DNA of 64,000 nucleotides from CAYMZZ01 sp047600605 (GCA_047600605.1 JASGKK010000001.1:1178001-1242000), one strand, 5' to 3'. Shown: positions 42,676 through 52,034, counted from the first letter of the stretch. Notes: generated by a model not told the origin, from the letters alone. Made by a program: numbers and translations.

Positions 42676-43875
42676 TCAAATTTCGTGTCCCAGTTTACTC
42701 CGCTTGGTTTGCAGGTATTTTTCGTTGTGCGGGTTTGACGGGCAGACGATGGGAATGTTTTCCACTATTTCAAGACCATAACCAATAAGCCCTACTCTTT
42801 TGCGCGGGTTATTGCTCATCAGGCGCAGGCGGGTGATATCGAGATGACGGAGTATCTGGGCACCTACCCCGTAGTCGCGCTGATCCATCTGAAAACCCAG
42901 ATGCAGGTTGGCTTCTACTGTATCCATACCCTGCTCCTGCAGGCGGTAGGCTTTTAATTTGTTGAGCAGGCCGATCCCTCTTCCTTCCTGGTTCATATAA
43001 AGAATAGCGCCTTTGCCTTCTTCCTGTACCATCTCCATGGCTTTATGAAGCTGCTCGCCGCAGTCGCAGCGGAGCGACCCCAGTATGTCGCCGGTAAAAC
43101 AGGAAGAGTGTACACGTACCAGTACGGGTTCATCTTTTTGCCATTCGCCCTTGATCAGGGCCAGGTGTTCGTTGGAAGAGAGTTTTTCCCTAAAGGCCAC
43201 CAGGGTAAAATCACCAAAGCGGGTGGGCATGTCTACCCGTACGATCTCTTCGATCAGTGAATCGCGTTTGATGCGGTATTCGATCAGGTCTTTAATGGAA
43301 ATGATCTTGAAATCGAAATGGCGGGCCACCTCCATCAGTTCGGGCAGGCGGGCCATGGAGCCATCGTCATTCATAATTTCTACCAGGACCCCTCCGTAGG
43401 GAGGAGGAAAACCTGCCAGGCGGGCCAGGTCAACGGCTGCTTCGGTATGTCCGGCACGGCGGAGTACGCCGCCTTTTTTGGCGCGCAGGGGAAAGATATG
43501 TCCGGGGCGGCCCAGGTCGGCCGGGTTGGTAGCCGGATCATTCAGGGCCTGAATGGTTTTGGAACGGTCGGAGGCCGAAATGCCTGTGGTACAACCATAT
43601 CCCAGCAGATCTACAGAAACGGTGAAGGCCGTTTCGTGCAGCGCTGTATTATTACTGACCATCAGCTCCAGCCCCAGTTCGTCGCAGCGGTCCTCGGGCA
43701 GGGGCACACAAATAAGGCCACGGCCATGTTTGGTCATGAAATTCACCACCTCTGGGGTGATATTGGCAGCGGCAGTGATAAAATCCCCTTCATTTTCACG
43801 GTCTTCATCGTCTACCACGACTACCATTTTGCCATCCCGGATATCCTGGATGGCCTCCTCGATGCTATGAAACAT
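42676..43875 (-). CDS. ribBA: Bifunctional riboflavin synthesis protein RibBA
   Basis: This 399-residue fusion carries 3,4-dihydroxy-2-butanone-4-phosphate synthase (about 1-200) and GTP cyclohydrolase II (about 205-399). DHBP synthase marks: VVVVDDEDRENEGDF, ISASDRSKTI and RPGHIFPLRAKKGGVLRRAGHTEAAVDL. GTP cyclohydrolase II marks: HSSCFTGDILGSLRCDCGEQL with the three zinc Cys, NQEGRGIGLLNKLKAYRLQ and DQRDYGVGAQIL. An upstream in-frame start at 43905 overlaps the promoter, so the ATG at 43875 is preferred. No FMN riboswitch is seen upstream. Confidence 0.97.
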   Translation of the reverse strand: MFHSIEEAIQDIRDGKMVVVVDDEDRENEGDFITAAANITPEVVNFMTKHGRGLICVPLPEDRCDELGLELMVSNNTALHETAFTVSVDLLGYGCTTGISASDRSKTIQALNDPATNPADLGRPGHIFPLRAKKGGVLRRAGHTEAAVDLARLAGFPPPYGGVLVEIMNDDGSMARLPELMEVARHFDFKIISIKDLIEYRIKRDSLIEEIVRVDMPTRFGDFTLVAFREKLSSNEHLALIKGEWQKDEPVLVRVHSSCFTGDILGSLRCDCGEQLHKAMEMVQEEGKGAILYMNQEGRGIGLLNKLKAYRLQEQGMDTVEANLHLGFQMDQRDYGVGAQILRHLDITRLRLMSNNPRKRVGLIGYGLEIVENIPIVCPSNPHNEKYLQTKRSKLGHEI

Positions 43876-43890
43876 TTTTCCGGTTTTTTG

Positions 43891-43920
43891 CAAAAGTACT
43901 AACAATTGGAAGTCCGCAAA
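43891..43920 (-). promoter_or_regulatory. ribBA promoter
   Basis: On the minus strand, TTTG (43920-43917), 18 nt, then TACTTTTG (43898-43891), close to the Bacteroidota consensus. Transcription would begin just before the ATG at 43875, giving a very short leader. Confidence 0.6.
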
Positions 43921-44053
43921 AGTTGGGTGTCCGGGAAGTGTTATTTCCCGGGCTAAAGGCTTCTTTTCCAGTCACAGTTTGTTAATATTTTGGCTATATT
44001 TATTTATAGAATATTCCCTTTCTTTGCAGCACAATCACGTAAACTAAACTAAT

Positions 44054-47000
44054 ATGCTTAAGAGAATCTTATTCCTTATTGCTATTTCATTTCTGGCCGG
44101 TTCGGTGTTTGCGCAGGTAACCACCTCTACCATAACCGGTACTGTGAAATCAAGCAAGGGAGAAGGACTGGCTGGTGCGTCGGTGACGGCCACCCACCTG
44201 CCCTCAGGTACGAATTACGCTACAATTGCCACGAAAGACGGGGCTTTCACACTGCCCGGTCTTCGCATCGGTGGTCCCTACACTGTGAAGATTGCCTTCA
44301 CAGGTCTTCAGACTCAAACCTTTGACAACATCTTCCTGTTACTGGGTGAAGCTCATAACATTAATGCTGTGATGGGTGTGGATGAAAAGGAACTGGCTGG
44401 CGTTGTTGTGACCGGAAGAGGCCGCCGCGCTGCCACGGAAAAAAGAGGCTTAAGCACGGTAGTTAACAACCGGCAGATCACTACACTTCCTACTATCAGC
44501 CGCAGTATCACCGACTTTACCCGCCTTACTCCCCAGGCCAATGGTACCAACTTTGCCGGTCGTGATGCCCGTTTCAACAATATCACAGTAGACGGTGCCA
44601 ACCTCAATAACAACTTTGGTCTCAGTACCGATCCGCTCCCCGGTGCAGGCAACAACCCTGTTTCACTGGATGCCATTGATGAGGTTTCAGTAAATATTGC
44701 CCCTTACGATGTACGTCAGGGTAACTTCACCGGTAGTAACATCGCTGCTACTACCAAGAGCGGTACCAATACGTTCCATGGTACAGCCTATACCTACTGG
44801 CAAAATCAGGACCTGATCGGTTATAACCTGGCAGGTGAAAAAGCTCCCAAGGTTGACTTCAAATCACGCATCTACGGTGGTAGTGTGGGTGGTCCCATCA
44901 TCAAAAACAAATTGTTCTTCTTTGTAAACGCCGAAAAAGAAACCAAACCTCCGGGTGCCGGTATTTCCTGGACTCCCACTGGCGGATCCGGTGCCGGTAA
45001 CGTTTCTTCTGTACAGGCTTCTGACCTCCAGAAAGTATCTGATTATGTGAAGACCTTTGGTTATGATCCCGGTGTATATGACAACTTCCCTTCTTTCTCC
45101 AATGAAAACCATAAGATCATTGGTAAAATTGACTGGAACATCAGCAATGCACATAAACTGACATTAAAGTATAGTGACTTCAAGGGTACGCAGGACTTCC
45201 TGCCCAGCCAGAGTGGTGGTATCAATGGTGCCAACAGTTCAGGCCTGGTAACCTACGGTCCTAAATTCTCTAACCGCGCCATGGGCTTTTCTGGTGTTAC
45301 CTATCAGCAGGAAGACGTGGTTCGCTCCGGTTCATTTGAGTTGAACAGCAACTTCAAAGGCCGGTTTGCCAACCAGTTCCTGGCTACAGTAACCAAGATC
45401 AGCTCTGATAAAATTCACCCCGGCGGCCAGTTCCCCTTCGTAGATATCCTGGTAGGCGGTGGCGACATCAACAACTATATCAGCGTGGGTAATGAGCCAT
45501 TCAACGGTAATAATAACAGCGTTATCAACGATGTATATTCTGTAGTAGACAACTTCACTTATTTTGCCGGTAAACATACCCTTACTGCTGGTGTCAGCTA
45601 CGAGTATCAGAAAGTAGGTAACATGTTTATGGCCGGTTCACAGGGCTACTATGTATTCCGTAGTGTAAATGATTTCATCACTAACCAGGCTCCTGCACTT
45701 TTCTCTATCACCTATGCGCTCGATGGAAGTGATGCCATTTACTCCGCCAATCTGAAAATCGGTCAGCTGGCAGCTTATCTGCAGGATGAGATCACTGTAA
45801 ATGACCGTCTGAAAATAACAGCCGGTATCCGTTTTGATCAGCCTATCTATCCTGAAAAGCCTCTGGAGAATCCTTATATCAGCAACCTGAGTACACTGGT
45901 TGATATCAATGGAAATGCTACCCGCTATACAACCGGCGAATGGCCCAAGAGCAGAATGCTCTTCTCTCCCCGCGTTGGTTTCCGTTGGGATATGGAAGGC
46001 AACAGAGAGTTTGTACTGCGTGGTGGTACAGGTATCTTCACTGGTCGTATTCCATTTGTATACCTGACCAACATTCCTTCGGGCAGCTCTATGTACCAGT
46101 TTGGTACTCTGATCACTCCTACCACTCCTGGTGCTAACCTGAACAACTTCCTGTTCAACTCCGATGGTCGCGCTTATAACCCTTTCAGCAACAACTCACT
46201 GCCAGCTAATCTGTTCCCCACTACTGCGGGTACATCAGCCCAGTCAGCATTTGCAGTTGCCAGCAAGGACTTCAAGTTCCCTCAGGTATGGAGAACCAAT
46301 ATCGGTTTCGACAAACAACTGGGTAAAAACTGGACGCTGTCAGTTGACGCCATGTATACGAAAGATATCAATGCCGTATATATGTTCAACGCCAACCAAA
46401 AAGCTCCTGATGCCACCATCACTACAGGTTCTGTGATCCGCCCCCGTTATTCCGCTTCCAGCTCAGCTGTAAGACGGATCAACACGGCTATCAACAATGC
46501 CATTGTACTGGATAATACATCAAAAGGAAGCTCTTTCACTTTCACAGCCCAGTTGGCTAAAGCCTTCTCCAATGGCTGGTATGCTTCACTGGCCTATAAC
46601 TATACGTACGCGTCAGATGTAACCGCTAACCCCGGTTCACAAGCTGCTTCTGTATGGGGCGCAAACCCCACACTGGGTACACAGAATAGCCTGGAGCTGG
46701 CTTATTCCAACTTCGCTATTCCTCACCGTATCGTAGGTTCGGTATCTTACCGTTTCGAATACCTGAAACACCTGGCTACTACTATCTCTCTGTTCTATGA
46801 AGGCAGACATGGTGGTACATACTCTTATATATACAATGGTGACCTCAACAACGACGGTAATACCAGCTCAGATCTGATGTACATCCCCCGCAATGCTTCT
46901 GAGATCACTTTCGTGAACAGCTTTGCTTATCCCAACGGTGTCACATATACAAAATCTGAGATGGAGCAAATCTTCATGAACTACGTTAACAACGATCCTT

Positions 47001-47353
47001 ATCTGAGCAAACACAAAGGCCAGGTAGCTGAGAGAAACGGTGCCAAACTGCCTTTCTACCATCGCGTAGATGCCAAACTGGTACAGGACCTCTTTACCAA
47101 CATCGGCAAACAAAAACATACCATTCAGTTTACTGCCGACGTATACAATCTGCTGAACCTGCTCAACAACGATTGGGGTGTTCGTAAGATCACTACTGTA
47201 AACAACCCGCTGCAACTGGTTTCTGTAACAGGTGGTGTGCCTTCATTCCGTCTGTCTACATTCCAGAACGCTCCGGTTACCAAGTCATTTATCAATAACG
47301 TATCTACCGGTACTTCCTGGGGTATGCAACTTGGTCTCCGCTATATCTTCTAG
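44054..47353 (+). CDS. Oar-like TonB-dependent outer-membrane protein
   Basis: This 1099-residue protein has a signal peptide (ISFLAGSVFAQ), an N-terminal CarboxypepD-regulatory-like domain (about 27-105), a plug domain with GVVVTGRGRRAATEKRG and FTRLTPQANGTNFAGRDARFNNITVDGANLNNNFG, and a large C-terminal barrel ending LGLRYIF. This is the Oar family rather than SusC, and no SusD partner follows. Codon use is strongly biased (GGT, CTG, AAC, GTA), unlike the flanking genes, which suggests very high expression. Its substrate or role is unknown; it is probably a major outer-membrane protein. A strong terminator follows. Confidence 0.9.
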   Translation: MLKRILFLIAISFLAGSVFAQVTTSTITGTVKSSKGEGLAGASVTATHLPSGTNYATIATKDGAFTLPGLRIGGPYTVKIAFTGLQTQTFDNIFLLLGEAHNINAVMGVDEKELAGVVVTGRGRRAATEKRGLSTVVNNRQITTLPTISRSITDFTRLTPQANGTNFAGRDARFNNITVDGANLNNNFGLSTDPLPGAGNNPVSLDAIDEVSVNIAPYDVRQGNFTGSNIAATTKSGTNTFHGTAYTYWQNQDLIGYNLAGEKAPKVDFKSRIYGGSVGGPIIKNKLFFFVNAEKETKPPGAGISWTPTGGSGAGNVSSVQASDLQKVSDYVKTFGYDPGVYDNFPSFSNENHKIIGKIDWNISNAHKLTLKYSDFKGTQDFLPSQSGGINGANSSGLVTYGPKFSNRAMGFSGVTYQQEDVVRSGSFELNSNFKGRFANQFLATVTKISSDKIHPGGQFPFVDILVGGGDINNYISVGNEPFNGNNNSVINDVYSVVDNFTYFAGKHTLTAGVSYEYQKVGNMFMAGSQGYYVFRSVNDFITNQAPALFSITYALDGSDAIYSANLKIGQLAAYLQDEITVNDRLKITAGIRFDQPIYPEKPLENPYISNLSTLVDINGNATRYTTGEWPKSRMLFSPRVGFRWDMEGNREFVLRGGTGIFTGRIPFVYLTNIPSGSSMYQFGTLITPTTPGANLNNFLFNSDGRAYNPFSNNSLPANLFPTTAGTSAQSAFAVASKDFKFPQVWRTNIGFDKQLGKNWTLSVDAMYTKDINAVYMFNANQKAPDATITTGSVIRPRYSASSSAVRRINTAINNAIVLDNTSKGSSFTFTAQLAKAFSNGWYASLAYNYTYASDVTANPGSQAASVWGANPTLGTQNSLELAYSNFAIPHRIVGSVSYRFEYLKHLATTISLFYEGRHGGTYSYIYNGDLNNDGNTSSDLMYIPRNASEITFVNSFAYPNGVTYTKSEMEQIFMNYVNNDPYLSKHKGQVAERNGAKLPFYHRVDAKLVQDLFTNIGKQKHTIQFTADVYNLLNLLNNDWGVRKITTVNNPLQLVSVTGGVPSFRLSTFQNAPVTKSFINNVSTGTSWGMQLGLRYIF

Positions 47354-47374
47354 TATTTATAGCTCGTACTATAT

Positions 47375-47405
47375 AAAAAAGGTGTGCTCCGGCACACCTT
47401 TTTTT
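47375..47405 (+). terminator. Intrinsic terminator after the Oar-like gene
   Basis: The stem AAAAAAGGTGTGC / GCACACCTTTTTT with a 4-nt TCCG loop is followed by T. It starts 22 nt after the stop and can also serve the convergent DUF4846 gene. Confidence 0.92.
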
Positions 47406-47412
47406 ATTCCAT

Positions 47413-48237
47413 TTACCATCTGTACAAAGGCCTGTCTTCAAAAACCCACTCAGGAGTAACCAATCTCCCTTTATCTTCTTCCTTAAACCAGGGCGATAAT
47501 CCGGAATCCTCCGGATTTTTTACAATATGTATATCCTGGGCAGGCATATAGCTCTGCGCCAGCAGAAAAATACGCTCCCCTTCTTTTTCCGCTACATCCA
47601 TCACCAGCATGGCATGACCAGGAAAACCCGGCTGCAGAAATACATCGCCCGCTTTTAACGGTTTGCCGGTATCTGCTTTTCGCAATTGCCGGTGCAGCGA
47701 ACTGGTACCGGCATACGTGAAGACCAGTTGCAGGTATTGCTCCAGATTCTGACGGGCACTGGCCTGTACAGGACTCGTATTATACTCTTCGAGGTATTGC
47801 CCTTTGAGCCGGTAGCGGTACCCCTGTTGCCAGCGCGAAAAAGATAAGACCTGTCCGCTTGTAGCCAAAAAGCTGATCTCATCCCATCTCTTCTGATCAA
47901 ACAGATATTCAGCGCGCAGGCGCATAACCGCATCGGCACATTGCTGCAGGTCTTTGTCCCCAACCGGTATATCAAGTACAGCAAACTGAGCCTGCTGATT
48001 TCCTTTGATGCGACCATCGTAGAGATATACGGTATTATCTTTTTTCAAAGGGCGCTGGCGCAGCCAGTACGCAAAACTGCCCGCCGAATCACTGCTGCGC
48101 AAATACCCTTGTGGCAACGGTATGTCTGCCACGCTAGCATATGTACGCGAACCGTTGATCTGCGACAACAGAACCGGCGGTTGTGTATTTTCCTCGCAAG
48201 AGGCCAGAAAAATGCCTAAAAAGAATAAACGGTGCAT
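47413..48237 (-). CDS. DUF4846-family lipoprotein
   Basis: This 274-residue protein has a lipoprotein signal (FFLGIFLASC). The mature part matches DUF4846: IPLPQGYLRSSDSAGSFAYWLRQRPL, then VYLYDGRIKGNQQAQFAVLDI, QQCADAVMRLRAEYL and the C-terminal VFLQPGFPGHAMLVMDVA. The HAMLVMD segment is the family's most conserved stretch and may hold a catalytic His/Asp, which is inference. Function unknown. The start ATG at 48237 is consistent with the signal peptide. It is divergent from the carboxylase gene. Confidence 0.88.
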   Translation of the reverse strand: MHRLFFLGIFLASCEENTQPPVLLSQINGSRTYASVADIPLPQGYLRSSDSAGSFAYWLRQRPLKKDNTVYLYDGRIKGNQQAQFAVLDIPVGDKDLQQCADAVMRLRAEYLFDQKRWDEISFLATSGQVLSFSRWQQGYRYRLKGQYLEEYNTSPVQASARQNLEQYLQLVFTYAGTSSLHRQLRKADTGKPLKAGDVFLQPGFPGHAMLVMDVAEKEGERIFLLAQSYMPAQDIHIVKNPEDSGLSPWFKEEDKGRLVTPEWVFEDRPLYRW

Positions 48238-48330
48238 GTGGTGGTTTTTCTCCCTGATAGACTATCCTGATTATTCCATATCCATCTGCCATAGAATTGT
48301 GTTAAAACCCCATCATGCCGCTGACTCGCC

Positions 48331-48338
48331 TATCTTTG
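48331..48338 (+). promoter_or_regulatory. -7 element before the acyl-CoA carboxylase gene
   Basis: TATCTTTG is a perfect TAnnTTTG 19 nt before the ATG at 48358. No TTTG is found at -33, so the promoter is partly supported. Confidence 0.45.
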
Positions 48339-48357
48339 CCAGACAACGATCTGCACT

Positions 48358-50001
48358 ATGAATATTGAATTCAACCGTAATGAAGATGCCATGAAACTGG
48401 CCATCAGCCATCGCCGGCAGTTGCTTGAAAAAATAGCCGAAGGCGGTGGCAAAAAAGCATTGGCCCGTCAGCATGAGCGGCAGAAATTAAGTCCAAGAGA
48501 ACGTATTGAATATCTCGTTGACAGGGATCGCCCTTTTCTGGAACTGGGTGCCTTTGCCGGATTTGAAATGTATGAAGAGCAGGGCGGCTGTCCTGCCGGA
48601 GGCACAGTAGCCGGTATCGGTTATGTGAGTGGGCGGCAGTGTGTAATCGTGGCCAATGACCAGACAGTGAAAGCCGGTGCCTGGTTTCCGATAACCGGTA
48701 AAAAGAATCTGCGGCTACAGGAGATTGCCATGGACAATCACTTACCCATTATCTACCTCGTAGACAGTGCAGGTGTATTCCTTCCTATGCAGGATGAGAT
48801 TTTTCCTGATAAAGAACATTTTGGTCGTGTTTTCCGCAACAATGCCCGCATGAGTGCAATGGGCATTACCCAGATAGCTGCAGTGATGGGCGCCTGCGTG
48901 GCAGGTGGTGCCTACCTGCCCATCATGAGCGATGAAACACTGATGGTAGAAAATAATGGCTCTATATTTCTGGCAGGCCCCTATCTCGTAAAAGCCGCCA
49001 TCGGTGAAGATACCGATGCAGAAACACTGGGTGGCGCTGTTACACATACCGAAATATCAGGCATTGCTGATTATAAATTCAAAACCGAGCAGGAATGCCT
49101 CGACCATATTAAGCGCATGCTATCTATGCTGGCCGAGCCCAAAAAAGCCGGCTTTGACCGCATATCAGCCATTGCTCCTCACCTCAATCCCGAAGAGTTG
49201 TGCGGTACATTCCCGATGGATGGCAAACCGTATGATGTGGTGAATATCATTGAACGTATTGTTGACGCCCGTGCCGATGGCAAGGGCAGTTCTTTCGAAC
49301 AATTCAAGGAAGATTATGGCAAAACCATCGTATGCGGATATGCCCGTATAGAAGGCTGGGCAGTGGGCATCGTTGCCAATCAGCGTACCATTGTAAAAAG
49401 CCGGAAAGGAGAAATGCAGATGGGTGGTGTGATCTATAATGACAGCGCCGACAAGGCTGCCCGCTTTATCCTCAACTGCAATCAGAAAAAAATACCCCTG
49501 GTATTCCTGCAGGATGTAACCGGTTTTATGGTTGGCAGCCGGAGTGAGCATGCCGGCATTATTAAAGATGGTGCCAAACTGGTAAATGCCGTCGCTAATT
49601 CCGTAGTACCCAAATTTACTATCATCACCGGCAACTCGTATGGCGCAGGTAACTATGCCATGTGCGGCAAAGCTTATGATCCCCGTTTTATTTATGCATG
49701 GCCCACAGCACGTATTGCAGTGATGGGAGGAGAACAGGCTGCCAAAACCCTGCTGCAAATCCAGGTGGCCGCCATGAAGAGCCAGGGGCGTGAAGTGTCT
49801 GCAGCAGAAGAAACCCGGCTGCTCAATGAGATCAAAGGGAAATATGAAAAACAAACGTCACCCTACTATGCCGCAGCCCGACTCTGGGTTGACGATATCA
49901 TTGACCCGCGTGAAACACGCCTGCGTATTGCCGAGGGCATCAATGCCGCTAATCATAATCCGCAAATAGAAGAGATGAAACTGGGAGTATTTCAAGTATG
50001 A
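48358..50001 (+). CDS. Acyl-CoA carboxylase carboxyltransferase (beta) subunit, methylcrotonyl-CoA carboxylase-like
   Basis: This 547-residue protein has two crotonase-type halves. It resembles the MCC beta type: VDSAGVFLPMQDEIFPDKEHFGRVFRNNARMSAMGITQIAAVMGACVAGGAYLPIMSDE, then GSIFLAGPYLVKAAIGEDTDAETLGGA, and in the second half VFLQDVTGFMVGSRSEHAGIIKDGAK and NSYGAGNYAMCGKAYDPRFIYAWP. It moves the carboxyl group from biotin to an acyl-CoA. The biotin-carboxylase/carrier (alpha) gene is not in this window on either side, so its partner must be elsewhere. The exact acyl-CoA cannot be read safely; methylcrotonyl- or a related branched CoA is favoured. Confidence 0.88.
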   Translation: MNIEFNRNEDAMKLAISHRRQLLEKIAEGGGKKALARQHERQKLSPRERIEYLVDRDRPFLELGAFAGFEMYEEQGGCPAGGTVAGIGYVSGRQCVIVANDQTVKAGAWFPITGKKNLRLQEIAMDNHLPIIYLVDSAGVFLPMQDEIFPDKEHFGRVFRNNARMSAMGITQIAAVMGACVAGGAYLPIMSDETLMVENNGSIFLAGPYLVKAAIGEDTDAETLGGAVTHTEISGIADYKFKTEQECLDHIKRMLSMLAEPKKAGFDRISAIAPHLNPEELCGTFPMDGKPYDVVNIIERIVDARADGKGSSFEQFKEDYGKTIVCGYARIEGWAVGIVANQRTIVKSRKGEMQMGGVIYNDSADKAARFILNCNQKKIPLVFLQDVTGFMVGSRSEHAGIIKDGAKLVNAVANSVVPKFTIITGNSYGAGNYAMCGKAYDPRFIYAWPTARIAVMGGEQAAKTLLQIQVAAMKSQGREVSAAEETRLLNEIKGKYEKQTSPYYAAARLWVDDIIDPRETRLRIAEGINAANHNPQIEEMKLGVFQV

Positions 50002-50201
50002 GGAAAATGTACTAATTGATTGGAAGAAGAGAGAGGATAATGTGCTAATGGGTTAATGTGCTGATGTGCTAATGGATTGGAAAATTTGATGGTTTGAGGA
50101 TTTGAAAATTTGAAAATGAGAGGAGTGCACCAACCTTACTATCCACTGGCCACCGACCACCGATCACCAACCACCGATAACTAACAACTAATAACCGACT
50201 T
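50002..50201. repeat. Low-complexity intergenic words (three word families together)
   Basis: In order: TAATGTGCTAATGGGTTAATGTG-type words (50035-50085, interrupted), GATTTGAAAATTTGAAAAT (about 50098-50116), then CCACTGGCCACCGACCACCG and AACTAACAACTAATAACC-type words (50143-50197). No gene is present. rnhA starts at its right edge. Confidence 0.65.
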
Positions 50202-50660
50202 TTGCAAATAACAGTATACACAGACGGATCATCGCGCGGGAATCCCGGACCGGGAGGATATGGTGTGGTCCTTATGAGCGGAACACTTCGTAAAGAGCTC
50301 TCAAAAGGTTATCGCCTTACCACCAATAACCGAATGGAATTAATGGCCGTGATCGCGGCCTTATCTGCACTCAAAAAACCGGGCATGAACGTCACGGTAC
50401 ATACCGACAGTCAGTATGTGGTCAACTCTGTAGAAAAAGGATGGCTTAAAACCTGGATAGCTACCAACTTCAAGGGGGGGAAGAAAAACAAAGACCTGTG
50501 GCTGCAGTATGACAGCCTGGCCCGGCCGCATCACGTGCGTTTCAAATGGGTAAAAGGCCATGCAGACAATGTCTACAATAATCATTGCGATAAACTGGCA
50601 ACCACAGCAGCCGACGGGAAAGATCTGGATGTGGATGTGGGATATGAAAACGAGTTGTAA
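50202..50660 (+). CDS. rnhA: Ribonuclease HI
   Basis: This 152-residue enzyme cuts the RNA strand of RNA-DNA hybrids. The catalytic carboxylates are in place: Asp8 in YTDGSSRGNPGPGG, Glu46 in NRMELMAVIAAL, Asp69 in HTDSQYVVNSVEKGW and Asp130 in NNHCDKLA, together with the His loop KGHADN. The frame begins with TTG (50202), the only candidate that keeps QITVYTDGS; no ATG occurs between the family N-terminus and the catalytic Asp. It is followed by a TAAAG-type repeat and the DUF71 gene. Confidence 0.96.
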   Translation: MQITVYTDGSSRGNPGPGGYGVVLMSGTLRKELSKGYRLTTNNRMELMAVIAALSALKKPGMNVTVHTDSQYVVNSVEKGWLKTWIATNFKGGKKNKDLWLQYDSLARPHHVRFKWVKGHADNVYNNHCDKLATTAADGKDLDVDVGYENEL

Positions 50661-50744
50661 AAACTGTATAAAGGGTATAAAGGGTTTAAAGGGTGGCCGT
50701 TGATTCTTTATACCCATTAACCCCTTTAAACTCTTTATACTTTT
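50661..50744. repeat. TAAAG-word inverted repeat between codirectional genes
   Basis: TATAAAGGGTATAAAGGGTT and TTAAAGGG words (50667-50695) face CTTTATACCC, CCCTTTAAAC and CTTTATAC (50706-50740). It is the same word family as at 7005 and 33461, but between two plus-strand genes. Confidence 0.55.
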
Positions 50745-51389
50745 ATGCGATCTCTCACTTCCTGGAGCGGCGGTAAAGACAGTTGCTATGCGCTGATGCA
50801 GGCCATAGATGCAGGTATAAAACCTGCTGTACTGCTCAATGTGATGAATGAAACCGGCCAGCGCTCCCGTTCTCATGGGCTGCCGGCAAGTATACTACAG
50901 GAACAGGCGGGGCAGGCGGGTATCCCGCTTCATACTGTATCCAGCTCCTGGAGCGAATATGAAAACAACTTTGTACGATCGTTGCAGGAATTAAAACTGG
51001 AATACCAGTTAACCCACGCTGTTTTTGGCGACATCGACCTGCAGGCTCACCGCAACTGGGAAGAGAAAGTATGTGCCAGGGCAGATCTCATCCCTGTTTT
51101 ACCACTCTGGCTTCGTAACCGAAAGCAACTGGCTCTTGATATGCTGCAGGCCGGTATTCAAACCCTTATTGTGAGTTGTAACGATGTAATGGGAGAAAGA
51201 TTCCTGGGACGTTATTTGACAGCAGAACTGCTGAATGAACTGGAATCACTGGGTATAGACCCTTGCGGAGAAAATGGGGAATTCCATACACTGGTCACCC
51301 ATTGTCCTTTATTCAAAAATTCATTGAAAGTGGAAATAATCCATACCGAGGTACACGAAGGGTATTGGTTTGCTTCAATAAGAGGTTAA
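50745..51389 (+). CDS. Diphthine-ammonia-ligase-like (DUF71/PP-loop) ATPase
   Basis: This 214-residue protein has the PP-loop SGGKDS (8-13), then LLNVMNETGQRSRSHGL, HAVFGDIDL and the C-terminal CGENGEFHTLVTHCPLF, all hallmarks of the DUF71/diphthine-ammonia-ligase-like family of adenylating enzymes. Bacteria lack diphthamide, so the true reaction is unknown; related bacterial proteins are proposed to amidate or thiolate other substrates. It follows rnhA by 84 nt of repeat and converges with the DUF6580 gene. Confidence 0.9.
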   Translation: MRSLTSWSGGKDSCYALMQAIDAGIKPAVLLNVMNETGQRSRSHGLPASILQEQAGQAGIPLHTVSSSWSEYENNFVRSLQELKLEYQLTHAVFGDIDLQAHRNWEEKVCARADLIPVLPLWLRNRKQLALDMLQAGIQTLIVSCNDVMGERFLGRYLTAELLNELESLGIDPCGENGEFHTLVTHCPLFKNSLKVEIIHTEVHEGYWFASIRG

Positions 51390-51461
51390 AGGTATAAGAT
51401 ACAGGGTAAAAGGGATGATCAAATTTCCTTTTGCCCTTTATCTTACATCTTCTACCCTTCC
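51390..51461. repeat. Low-complexity inverted words between convergent genes
   Basis: GGTTAAAGGTATAAGATACAGG (first 20 shown by its halves GGTTAAAGGTAT and AAGATACAGG) faces CCCTTTATCTTACATC and CTACCC. The stem is imperfect. It lies between the DUF71 and DUF6580 stops, as a likely bidirectional terminator. Confidence 0.5.
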
Positions 51462-52034
51462 TCAGCTTAAAGTGAGCGCAGTTCTGTTTTTTACCACGAG
51501 ATTATAGCTAAGCAAAATAACAGGCAGGAATAATACTGTGGCCAGTAAAGTGTTCTTATAAAAAGGTAATGCCAGGGTATAGCAGGTTATCAGGCCGTCA
51601 AAATTTTGACTGTAGTATGTACCATCTCCACCCATCCAAACGGCAAAATTGGAAATCAGGAAATATACAGTGGGGGCAGCTACAGCAGCCACCAGCAGGT
51701 TGACTGTACGGCGTCCTTTGAGCCACCAGCCCAGGCCGGTTGCCAGCAACAGCAGCATATAGTTAAACCATTGGCCTTTATAAAATCCTGCATACGGAAA
51801 AGCCCCCTGCAGATACAATAAATGAATGATCACATCGCTGATAAACAAAGCCAGCAAAGGCAACATGAACGACTGCCTGCGCTCGGGGATGATCATACCT
51901 GCAAAAAGAGCCACTGCGATCACCGGAGAAAAACCCGACCAGTCAAGATTGGGTCCCAGGTAATATTTAGTCAGTGTGGTGATGGCCACCAATGCTAATG
52001 AAAACAGGATCAGCTTTGTATTAAACTTTTTCAT
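51462..52034 (-). CDS. DUF6580-family integral membrane protein
   Basis: This 190-residue protein has about six helices and the family pattern: KYYLGPNLDWSGFSPVIAVALFAGMIIPERR, then LPLLALFISDVIIHLLY and VYFLISNFAVWMGG. The group resembles small substrate-binding membrane proteins of transport type (DUF6580), but the ligand is unknown. A -7-like TATTTTTG is seen on the minus strand at 52107-52114, about 73 nt upstream. It converges with the DUF71 gene and is codirectional with manA, 112 nt apart. Confidence 0.82.
   Translation of the reverse strand: MKKFNTKLILFSLALVAITTLTKYYLGPNLDWSGFSPVIAVALFAGMIIPERRQSFMLPLLALFISDVIIHLLYLQGAFPYAGFYKGQWFNYMLLLLATGLGWWLKGRRTVNLLVAAVAAPTVYFLISNFAVWMGGDGTYYSQNFDGLITCYTLALPFYKNTLLATVLFLPVILLSYNLVVKNRTALTLS

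Noticed and set aside
43876..44053. FMN riboswitch upstream of ribBA
   Set aside because: The gap between ribBA and the divergent Oar-like gene is too short and shows none of the conserved FMN-box elements; a plain promoter explains it.
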